Of a DNA stretch of 64,000 nt, positions 1 to 7,120 are shown one piece after another. The position numbers and the translations under genes are program-made. The notes under the pieces were generated by a model. The model was given only the letters and a program-made list of their open reading frames with translations, was not told the origin of the DNA and did not search any database. The stretch lies in the NCBI RefSeq assembly GCF_008326305.1, contig NZ_BIXY01000031.1:1-64000 (forward strand), given 5' to 3'. The DNA is from Dictyobacter arantiisoli. GTDB lineage: Bacteria; Chloroflexota; Ktedonobacteria; Ktedonobacterales; Ktedonobacteraceae. Each line of letters begins with the position of its first letter. The first letter of the stretch is position 1.

Positions 1-107
1 CGTCGTGGGTCTGGGAGGGCCTGAAGTGCTTCGTACAGTGAGAGCAACGAAAGGCTTTCTTCATTCGTCACGGATGCTCTCTTGAGCGTCAAGGTAGTAT
101 AATCCAT
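1..107 (-). CDS. Transposase N-terminus, ISAs1-like (runs off the left edge)
   Basis: The minus strand reads an ATG at 107 with AAGGA 8 nt upstream and stays open to the window edge (35 codons). The peptide is Ser/Leu/Glu-rich and ends in SLYEALQALPDPRR. That segment resembles the first helix and the DPR motif at the start of ISAs1-family transposases, which are DDE enzymes that cut and join insertion-sequence ends. Only the N-terminus is visible, so the family call rests on one short motif. The ribosome site lies inside an inverted repeat described separately. Confidence 0.5.
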   Translation of the reverse strand, partial: MDYTTLTLKRASVTNEESLSLLSLYEALQALPDPR

Positions 108-109
108 AT

Positions 110-159
110 GAGATTTCCTTTGTGGTTTTGAAGTTTTTTGTATTCTACAAGGAAATCTC
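110..159 (-). promoter_or_regulatory. Inverted repeat that can mask the transposase ribosome-binding site
   Basis: GAGATTTCCTT (110-120) and AAGGAAATCTC (149-159) are perfect 11-nt inverted repeats separated by 28 nt. In minus-strand RNA the downstream arm contains the AAGGA that serves the ATG at 107. Transcripts entering from outside would therefore fold the ribosome site into a stem. This type of protection is known for several insertion sequences; its use here is inferred. Confidence 0.5.
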
Positions 160-236
160 TTTTTTTTCACCTCCTCTAGGAGAATTGGAAAGCCCTGACA
201 AGTTGTTGTGTGGTCTTGCGCATTGGGAAAAGGTTC

Positions 237-245
237 TGTTATACT
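237..245 (+). promoter_or_regulatory. Extended -10 promoter upstream of the PAS gene
   Basis: TGT followed by TATACT matches an extended -10 element (TGn-TATAmT). It lies about 125 nt upstream of the triple-PAS start codon. No good -35 is seen. The leader between them holds an imperfect hairpin around ACGCC/GGCGT at about 261-278. Confidence 0.4.
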
Positions 246-372
246 TTTCAATATCGCTTTACGCCAGGAAAAAGGCGTGAGCGGTTGAAATATTGGTTTT
301 TCTCGCTGCGAAGGGGCGTTATCGATGTGGACGTGACTTCTGTAGCTTCATAGAGAGAGCGGAGGTAGTTCT

Positions 373-1692
373 ATGTTTGAGCACAGCGCTCCACTGGTGT
401 CAACTACGCAACCATCCAGTGCTCAGCAGCCCGGGAGTATATCGATTAGTTCTCTGGATGCCGATATTATCATTAAGAATGCTCCTGATCCGATCTTCAT
501 TTCTGATCTAGAAGGCAAGATTTTGTCGGCCAATGATGCAGTCTATGAGTTGCTGGGATTCCGCAATGATGAAGTTCTGGAACAGTCGCTCTCGCGCTTT
601 ATCAGTGCAGAGGAGACGCGTGAGTTTACGGCGGCGCTGCGTGAGGTGATCGAGCGTGGTGTGACGCGTAATGCGCGTTTGAATCCGCAAAGTGCCTCGG
701 GCGAGGTGATCCCGACGACGTTGAATGCTTCGGCATTACGCGATACGGATGGCAGGGTGATTGGCGCGATTGGTATCCTGCGTGATATGCGTGAGTTGGA
801 TAAGGCCCGCGCCTATGCTGATAGCTTGATTAAGAATGCGCCGGACCCGATCTTTATCTCCGATCTGGAAGGCAAGATTCTGTCGGCCAATGACGCAGTC
901 TATGAATTGCTGGGATTTCGCACTGATGAGGTGTTGGAACAATCGCTCTCACGCTTTATCAGTCCTGAGGAGACGCGTGAGTTCCTGGCGGCACTGCGTG
1001 AGGTGATTGAGCGCGGTGCGACACGCAATGCGCGCTTAAATCCTCGTACGGCCTCTGGAGAGGTGGTACCGACGACATTGAATGCTTCGGCGTTACGTGA
1101 TACGGATGGCAAGGCGATTGGCGCGATTGGTATCCTGCGCGATATGCGTGAGTTGGATAAGGCCCGCGCCTTTGCGGATAATTTGATTAAGAATGCGCCG
1201 GACCCCATTTTTGTGTCTGACCTGGAAGGCAAGATTTTGCAGGCTAACGACGCAGTGTATGAGTTGTTGGGCTTCCGACCTGATGAAGTATTAGAGCAGT
1301 CGCTCTCACGCTTTATTAGCGCGGAGGAGACGCGTGAGTTCCTGGCGGCTCTGGAAGAAGTAATTGAGCGCGGGACCACGCGCAATGCTCGTCTGACACC
1401 CCGTACGGCCTCCAGTGAGGTGATTCCAACAACGTTGAATGCTTCAGCGTTGCGCGATACGGATGGCAAGGCGATTGGTGCGATTGGTATCCTGCGTGAT
1501 ATGCGTGCTTATGAGAAGGTGTTGCAGGATTTACAGGAGTCGAAGTCTGAATTGCAGGAAAAGATCCTTGATCTGGAGAAATTTGAAGAAGTGGTAGTGG
1601 GCCGCGAGTTGAAGATGATTGCTCTGGAAAAGGAAATTGAAAATCTGAAGCGTGAATTGGGGAGGGTGCGAGGTCAAAATAAATGGACATAG
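373..1692 (+). CDS. Sensory protein with three near-identical tandem PAS domains
   Basis: A 439-residue cytoplasmic protein without membrane segments. After about 33 residues come three PAS domains in exact tandem with a period of 357 nt (119 codons): copies start at 472, 829 and 1186. Each begins IKNAPDPIF and ends near AIGILRDMRE. The C-terminal 75 residues are a charged coiled coil. It has no kinase or output domain, so it probably senses a signal and passes it through the coiled coil to the kinase encoded next, whose ORF overlaps it by 10 nt. The start has GGAGG 8 nt upstream. PAS domains bind small ligands, haem or flavin; the ligand cannot be told from sequence. The near-identity of the copies suggests recent duplication or gene conversion. 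Confidence 0.85.
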   Translation: MFEHSAPLVSTTQPSSAQQPGSISISSLDADIIIKNAPDPIFISDLEGKILSANDAVYELLGFRNDEVLEQSLSRFISAEETREFTAALREVIERGVTRNARLNPQSASGEVIPTTLNASALRDTDGRVIGAIGILRDMRELDKARAYADSLIKNAPDPIFISDLEGKILSANDAVYELLGFRTDEVLEQSLSRFISPEETREFLAALREVIERGATRNARLNPRTASGEVVPTTLNASALRDTDGKAIGAIGILRDMRELDKARAFADNLIKNAPDPIFVSDLEGKILQANDAVYELLGFRPDEVLEQSLSRFISAEETREFLAALEEVIERGTTRNARLTPRTASSEVIPTTLNASALRDTDGKAIGAIGILRDMRAYEKVLQDLQESKSELQEKILDLEKFEEVVVGRELKMIALEKEIENLKRELGRVRGQNKWT

Positions 1693-2834
1693 TGCAGTCG
1701 TCTGTGCCAGATACTGTTGCTTATCAAGCGATGAGCCATGAGCAATTGCTTGAGACTTATCAACAACTTCTGTTACAAAACAGTTCGCTGGAGATGCGTC
1801 TGCATAAGAGCGAGGAGCGCCGCCGTGCTTTTATCCATATTCTAACTGATCTGAATATGGTCAATCGGAAGCTGCACGATCAGCGGAAGGCGATGATCCA
1901 TATTCTGGCTGACTATGAGCATGATCGGAGCCGTCTGGCGGCGCAGACCGAGCGCCTGCATAATTCGCGCCGTGCGTTGATGCATATCCTTCAGGATGCC
2001 CATCAGTCGAATCTGCGCCTGGAGAATAGCCGCAAGGCGATGATCCACATTATGAGCGATCTGAAAGAGACATCTGGCGAGGTGCAGCGCCGTGAGTTGG
2101 AGTTGCGTGAGAAGCAGGAGCAATTAGTTCAGGCGGGTAAGCTAGCCACGTTGGGCGAACTGACGACAGGTGTCGCTCACGAACTGAATAATCCTTTGAA
2201 TAATATTGGTCTCTTTGTTGGCAACGCTATTGATTTGATCGATCTGGGAATGGCCGATACTGATCCTGAGCGTATCTTGCAGGAACTTGATAGTGCGATG
2301 CGTCAGGTCCGTAAGGCCACGGAGATCATTTCTCATCTGCGTACCTTTGGTCGTGCGGCCTCGGTCAGTCGCGAGCCAGTCATTCTGGCTTCGGTGATTG
2401 AGAATTCCATTTCGTTGATGCAGGAGCAGCTTCGCCTGCGGCAGATTGAAGTGCAGTTGCATCTTCCAGTACAGGAGGTGGTGGTGATGGGGAATGAGAT
2501 TCAGCTGGAACAGGTGTTTATTAACTTATTGACAAATGCCCGTGATGCGTTGAGTGAAGTTGTCCATAAGGTGATTACTATTACCTGTGAGATCCATGGG
2601 CCAATGGTCGATATTAAATTTGGCGACAATGGTCCTGGTATCCCCGAGGGGCTTGAGCAGCGTATTTTTGACCCATTCTTTACGACCAAGGATGTCGGAG
2701 CCGGGACGGGTTTGGGATTATCGATTACATACGGTATTATTAAAGAACATCAGGGAGCAATCGTGATTGAGAATCATCCAGGCGAGGGGGCCGCATTCTT
2801 GATCCAATTGCCTTTGAACGCAGATGAGTTGTGA
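1683..2834 (+). CDS. Sensor histidine kinase with four-fold His-containing coiled-coil repeats
   Basis: A 383-residue soluble histidine kinase. The first 150 residues are a coiled coil carrying four repeats of a motif like KAMIHIL, with histidines at about 52, 73, 101 and 122, always 21 or 28 residues apart and so in heptad register. Then comes the phosphoacceptor H-box GVAHELNNPL (H166) and a HATPase domain with DNGPGIP, FDPFFTTKD and GTGLGLSI. No PAS, GAF or membrane domain is present. Sensing probably comes from the overlapping upstream PAS protein (10-nt overlap, translational coupling). The repeat resembles the ALLNILEDxEE linker found before many kinase cores, here iterated. The kinase call is firm; the partnership is inferred from overlap. 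Confidence 0.9.
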   Translation: MDIVQSSVPDTVAYQAMSHEQLLETYQQLLLQNSSLEMRLHKSEERRRAFIHILTDLNMVNRKLHDQRKAMIHILADYEHDRSRLAAQTERLHNSRRALMHILQDAHQSNLRLENSRKAMIHIMSDLKETSGEVQRRELELREKQEQLVQAGKLATLGELTTGVAHELNNPLNNIGLFVGNAIDLIDLGMADTDPERILQELDSAMRQVRKATEIISHLRTFGRAASVSREPVILASVIENSISLMQEQLRLRQIEVQLHLPVQEVVVMGNEIQLEQVFINLLTNARDALSEVVHKVITITCEIHGPMVDIKFGDNGPGIPEGLEQRIFDPFFTTKDVGAGTGLGLSITYGIIKEHQGAIVIENHPGEGAAFLIQLPLNADEL

Positions 2835-2852
2835 AGTGAGTGATTTGTCATT

Positions 2853-4064
2853 ATGACCGAAGCATATATTCTCATTGTCGATGATGATACCGCTTTATTG
2901 CAGGCTCTACCTCAGGCTTTGCATTTACGCTTGCCTGGTACAAAGGTTGATACGTCTGATAGTGCGCTGAATGCGTTGGAAATGATTCAAACGCATGATT
3001 ATGATGCAATTGTCAGTGATATTAAGATGCCTGGGATGGATGGACTGGCGTTGTTGCAGCACATTCAGAAATACCGCCCGGATACTCCTACGTTGTTAAT
3101 CACCGGTCATGGCGATCATAGCCTGGCAATCCAGGCGTTGCGTGGCGGCGCCTATGATTTTATTCAAAAGCCGATTGATCGTGAGTACTTTGTAGCGGCT
3201 CTGCGACGTGCGACTCAGCATCGACAGTTGCGCCGCAAGGTACTTGAGCAGCAACAAGCTCTGGAACTGCATGCAAAATCCCTGGAAAGAACGGTCCAGG
3301 AGCGGACACGCGAGCTAGTAGAGGCAAATGCGGCGAAGGATGATTTTATTGCGATGGCCTCGCATGAGCTAAAGACACCTCTCTCCAGCCTTAAGGGCAT
3401 GACGCAGCTTTTGCATCGCCGTCTGATCCGTGCCAACTCACCAGAAGTGCCTAGCCTGGTTAGTATGGAGAATTCGATTCGGCGCATTGAGGTGCTGGTC
3501 AATGACCTGCTGAATATCTCGTCGCTTGAGACAGGGATGTTTGATTTGTATTGCCAGCAGTGCGATTTTGTGGAACTGACCAGAAGCCTGGTTGAAGAAT
3601 ATATGGTTGGTACCAATCCCCGTCCTATCATTCATCTCCAACTCCCATCTGATCCTATTATCGTCAATATTGATGTCGAGCGTATGGGTCAGGTTGTACT
3701 TAATCTGCTCTCGAATGCGCGCAAATATTCGCCGGCGGGCTCAATCATTACCGTCTCCCTGGTTCATCGCGAGCATGATTATTGTATCCTGGTCAATGAT
3801 ACTGGTGTGGGAATTCCGGCTGAGATGATGGAGCATATTTTTGATCGTTTCTATCGCGTGCCGGGTATTGAGGTTCAGACAGGTTCCAGTGTGGGTTTTG
3901 GCCTGGGTCTCTATATCTCCCGTCAGATTGTCGAGCACCATGGAGGGCGCATCGAAGTGGAGAGCAAGCTGAACAGGGGAAGCACCTTCTCTATTGTGTT
4001 ACCCCTGCTGGTCGAGCCGAAAAGCTCAGATTCTGATATCAGTCTCTCCTCACAGTCCTCATGA
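2853..4064 (+). CDS. Hybrid protein: N-terminal receiver plus histidine kinase
   Basis: A 403-residue cytoplasmic protein. Residues 1-125 form a receiver domain with acidic pocket DDD near 10-12, phosphoacceptor D56 in SDIKMPGMDG and conserved K near 106 (QKP). A short coiled coil leads to a HisKA domain, H-box ASHELKTPLS (H171), and a HATPase domain with NLLSNARKYSP, NDTGVGIP and GFGLGLYIS. The order receiver-then-kinase suggests that phosphorylation by the upstream kinase controls this second kinase. It is the third gene of the unit, 18 nt after the previous stop. The DNA-binding output protein is not in the window. Its TGA abuts the stop of the opposing ABC-F remnant (TCATGA at 4059-4064). 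Confidence 0.9.
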   Translation: MTEAYILIVDDDTALLQALPQALHLRLPGTKVDTSDSALNALEMIQTHDYDAIVSDIKMPGMDGLALLQHIQKYRPDTPTLLITGHGDHSLAIQALRGGAYDFIQKPIDREYFVAALRRATQHRQLRRKVLEQQQALELHAKSLERTVQERTRELVEANAAKDDFIAMASHELKTPLSSLKGMTQLLHRRLIRANSPEVPSLVSMENSIRRIEVLVNDLLNISSLETGMFDLYCQQCDFVELTRSLVEEYMVGTNPRPIIHLQLPSDPIIVNIDVERMGQVVLNLLSNARKYSPAGSIITVSLVHREHDYCILVNDTGVGIPAEMMEHIFDRFYRVPGIEVQTGSSVGFGLGLYISRQIVEHHGGRIEVESKLNRGSTFSIVLPLLVEPKSSDSDISLSSQSS

Positions 4065-4697
4065 CTTCTGAATGAGCATTCCGGCATTGATTTCCCAGCA
4101 TTCCCCCGCGTAACGCTGGTTAAACCAGCGATCATGTGAAATCACCAGAACGGGACCGGGAAAGTGTAGAATCGCGGCCTCAAAAGCCTCGAGGAGATCC
4201 AGGCTGATATAGTTGGTGGGCTCATCCAGGAGCAGCACATTGGGTCGGGCCGCCAGCAAACAGGCCAACTCCAACTTGCGCCGTTGCCCGATACTCAACT
4301 GACGCACCTGCTTCTCCATATCCTCAAGCCGGAAGAGACCATAGCCAAGCAAACGTCCAATGAGCTCGCCTTCATACCCGATCTGACCATGGCGATAAGT
4401 TTCGATCACAGTTTGATCCTGTGCCAGCGCAGTGGGTTCCTGGGCCAGATAACCAATACGCGCCCCATCGACAATCCTAATCGTCCCCTGATCAGGTCTT
4501 TCTTCGCCCTGAATCAGTTTAAAGAGAGTGGTTTTACCGGACCCATTGGGACCGGTAAGCAGGATACGTGTCGTGGATGAGAGGCTCAGATTGACATTCT
4601 TAAGAATACAGCGTTCACCGAAGCGCTTACAGACATGCTCCAGACTTCCCTCCCTTTCCGGCCACCGCAGCCCGTGGTTAAAAAGCGCTAAAAGCAT
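4059..4697 (-). pseudogene. C-terminal half of an ABC-F ATPase (probable remnant)
   Basis: A 212-residue open frame containing one complete ATP-binding cassette: Walker A GPNGSGKTTL, signature LSIGQRRKLELA, Walker B NVLLLDEPTN and switch VISHD. This is the second cassette of an ABC-F protein. Those proteins normally carry two cassettes in 500-650 residues and act on the ribosome, some giving antibiotic resistance. The first cassette is absent, and the first 17 residues do not look like ABC-F. No Shine-Dalgarno sequence is seen before the ATG at 4697. A 5' truncation is the simplest reading. A functional single-cassette protein is less likely but possible. Confidence 0.65.
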
Positions 4698-4876
4698 TAA
4701 AAGCCATAGAAAATATAAAATGCTCCTTTTGTAATGGATTGATATGCATCTTTCGATTGTGGTACCGCATGTATAATGCTAATAGAGGCTTGTGAGAAAT
4801 AAATATCATCACAGGCTGTTATGCAAGATAAATAAGGTCTTGCAATGTAAAATATAGTGTGAGGATAGAAATCAAT

Positions 4877-5833
4877 ATGCAACAAACCCGAAAAAGCCTG
4901 AAGAAGGGCACACAGCTCGCTGGTACCACTGCGCTTGCCTTTGGATTTGCGGCTATTTTGGCATCTCATAGTGCACATGCTGCAACATATTCCCGCCATG
5001 GTCACAATCTTCCAGTTGCTTTACACCACCATGCTTGCATTGTTCCGACTCCAGCAAGCTACTGTGGAAGTAGTTATCCATCGACATTCCAGTCACCTCC
5101 GGCCCCGGTTGTTGTAAGTTTACCTGCGCAACCACCGCTGGTGGTAAATTTACCTGCGCCGCCACCGCTCGTGATTGCACCGCCACCACAAACCGTGGTC
5201 GTGAACCAGCCGCCACAAACGGTGAATGTTTTACCTGCACCCACACCCAGTGTCCAGTTCTCTGCGCCCTCATCAAATGTGACGTACTCACAGCCGCCCG
5301 CTCCATCGGCGCAACCTGGTCCAGCCCCAACCGGGGATGTTTGTCCGGGTCCGGTTACTTGTATACCTGCTCCATCGGCTATACCTGCCCCATCGGCGCA
5401 ACCTGGTCCAGCCCCAACCGGGGATGTTTGTCCGGGTCCGGTTGCTTGTATACCTGCTCCATCGGCGCAACCTGGTCCAGCCCCAACTGGCTACAGCCCG
5501 GTTCCAACGGGAGCCCCAACTGGTTACGGCTCAGTTCCAACAGGGGCTCCAACTGGTTATGGCTCAGTCCCAACAGGGGCTCCAACTAGCTATGGATCGG
5601 CTCCTGTCGACAATTCTTGCCCGGTTAATTGTGTACCCGCCTCCCCGGCACAGCCTGGGCCTTCAGTGCAACCTGGACCCGCTTCATGGAGTGTAACGGT
5701 ATCGAGCCCGAGCAGTTATGGCTACTGTTCTACTGGCGCTTCGGTTTCTTGCACAAGTGGTTATGGAGGTAGTTTTGCGCCATCGACAGCAGATGGGTTT
5801 CCATGTCCATCCTTATTCCGCGGTAATTTCTAG
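4877..5833 (+). CDS. Secreted proline-rich repeat protein
   Basis: A 318-residue protein beginning with a signal peptide: KK-rich N-region, hydrophobic core TALAFGFAAILA, cleavage near AHAA. The mature part is low-complexity, rich in Pro, Ala, Val, Gly and Ser. It contains PPxPLVV stretches, two copies of an APTGDVCPGP segment and at least three copies of a PTGAPTGYGS unit. Cysteines are sparse but regularly placed (CPGP..C). There is no catalytic domain; a cell-surface or wall-associated role is inferred. The ATG at 4877 is preferred over a GTG at 4859 because GAGGA lies 11 nt upstream of it. A strong hairpin terminator follows. Confidence 0.75.
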   Translation: MQQTRKSLKKGTQLAGTTALAFGFAAILASHSAHAATYSRHGHNLPVALHHHACIVPTPASYCGSSYPSTFQSPPAPVVVSLPAQPPLVVNLPAPPPLVIAPPPQTVVVNQPPQTVNVLPAPTPSVQFSAPSSNVTYSQPPAPSAQPGPAPTGDVCPGPVTCIPAPSAIPAPSAQPGPAPTGDVCPGPVACIPAPSAQPGPAPTGYSPVPTGAPTGYGSVPTGAPTGYGSVPTGAPTSYGSAPVDNSCPVNCVPASPAQPGPSVQPGPASWSVTVSSPSSYGYCSTGASVSCTSGYGGSFAPSTADGFPCPSLFRGNF

Positions 5834-5870
5834 CCCATTGGATCATATCCTGGATTGAAATAGTAGCGGT

Positions 5871-5917
5871 AAGGAGTACAGTTTTGGAGTTTTTCTCCTG
5901 CTGTACTCCTTTTTTTG
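5871..5917 (+). terminator. Rho-independent terminator of the Pro-rich gene
   Basis: GGAGTACAG (5873-5881) pairs with CTGTACTCC (5901-5909) and is followed by TTTTTTT. A smaller inner GGAG/CTCC stem lies in the loop. Confidence 0.85.
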
Positions 5918-5941
5918 TTTTATAGCGCTCTTTCTCTTTTG

Positions 5942-7120
5942 TTAAGCCTGTCCACGTGTGGTGACGATATCATTGTTGGCGGCCCACAGATTTAGATCTT
6001 GCTGTTGGATGGCAGCGGCCATGAGATCTGGAAATAGCTCTGGTGTGCAGGCAAAGGCTGGAATGCCCATAGCAGCCAGTGCTTTTGCATTATTTTGATC
6101 GTAGTCGGGTGCCCCCTGGTCGCTCAATGCCAGTAAGCAGACAACCTGTACACCGCTGCTGACCAGTTCAGCGGCCCGGCGCATCATGCCCTGTCGATCT
6201 CCTCCTTCGTAGAGGTCGGTGATGAGGACCAGGATGGTTTGCGCAGGACGCGTGATGACCTGTTGACAATAGGTAAGCGCTCGATTGATATCGGTTCCTC
6301 CGCCCAGCTGGGTGCCAAACAGCAGATCTACTGGATCTTGCAAGTCGTCAGTCAGATCAACAACTGCTGTATCAAAAACGATCATGCGTGTGCTGACAGC
6401 TTTGAGGGTGGCGAGAACCGCTCCAAAGATGCCCGAATAGACGACCGATGAGGCCATTGAGCCGCTTTGATCGACGCAGAGGACGATATCACGCAATGAT
6501 GAGCGTTTATGTCCATGTCCCACCAGCCGTTCAACAATAATTGAGCGCTGCTCCGGGAGATAATTTTTCAGATTCAGGCGAATGGTGCGATCCCAGTCGA
6601 TCTCGTTTTGCCGGGGGCGATAACTTCTGGTGGCACGATTCAAGCTCCCACGTACGGCCTGTAAGAGTGGATTTGCCAGCTTGCGTTCCAGATCTTCTAC
6701 CACTTTCCGTACCACCTGCCTGGCGGTCTCTTTGGTCTTTTCAGGGATAACGCGGCTGAGTGAGAGAAGTGTCGCTACCAGATGGACATCGGCATCCACC
6801 TGCTCCAGTATCTCTGGCTGAAGCAACATCTGCTTAAGATTGAGGCGCTGGAAAGCATCCTGTTGCATCACGCGTACCGTTGAGGAGGGAAAGTAGCTAC
6901 GGATATCCCCTAGCCAGCGTGCGACGTTGGGCGCGGAACCGCCCAGGCCACCCGTGCGCTCGGCATTATATAATGCCTCCAGAACACGATCCATCTCGCC
7001 ATCAGCCCCCTCAAGGTTACCCAGGAAGCCAGTAGCAGTATTGGAGGTGAGCTCGCTGGCGGCATCTTTGCCCAGGACCAGGCGCCAGCGGCGTAAGCGT
7101 TCAGTTTCATCAATTGCCAT
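5942..7120 (-). CDS. VWA-domain protein of the MoxR/SWIM cluster
   Basis: A 392-residue protein, last gene of the five-gene minus-strand operon. The N-terminal half is helical and charged. The C-terminal half is a von Willebrand A domain with a complete metal site: DQSGS (MIDAS DxSxS) at about 215, the Thr in GGTDIN and the Asp in LITDLYEGGD. VWA partners of MoxR ATPases bind the ATPase and substrates in chaperone-like complexes, typically inserting cofactors or remodelling targets. The start at 7120 is chosen because GGGAG lies 7 nt upstream and the reading overlaps the previous gene by only 11 nt. The longest frame (to 7204) would add 28 unlikely residues. No signal peptide or membrane segment is present. 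Confidence 0.9.
   Translation of the reverse strand: MAIDETERLRRWRLVLGKDAASELTSNTATGFLGNLEGADGEMDRVLEALYNAERTGGLGGSAPNVARWLGDIRSYFPSSTVRVMQQDAFQRLNLKQMLLQPEILEQVDADVHLVATLLSLSRVIPEKTKETARQVVRKVVEDLERKLANPLLQAVRGSLNRATRSYRPRQNEIDWDRTIRLNLKNYLPEQRSIIVERLVGHGHKRSSLRDIVLCVDQSGSMASSVVYSGIFGAVLATLKAVSTRMIVFDTAVVDLTDDLQDPVDLLFGTQLGGGTDINRALTYCQQVITRPAQTILVLITDLYEGGDRQGMMRRAAELVSSGVQVVCLLALSDQGAPDYDQNNAKALAAMGIPAFACTPELFPDLMAAAIQQQDLNLWAANNDIVTTRGQA

Noticed and set aside
900-1690. Long minus-strand ORFs across the PAS gene
   Set aside because: They are antisense shadows of the repeated PAS coding sequence with no ribosome sites.
4697-5005. 102-residue minus-strand ORF overlapping the Pro-rich gene
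   Set aside because: It overlaps the signal-peptide coding region of a better supported gene and has no ribosome site.
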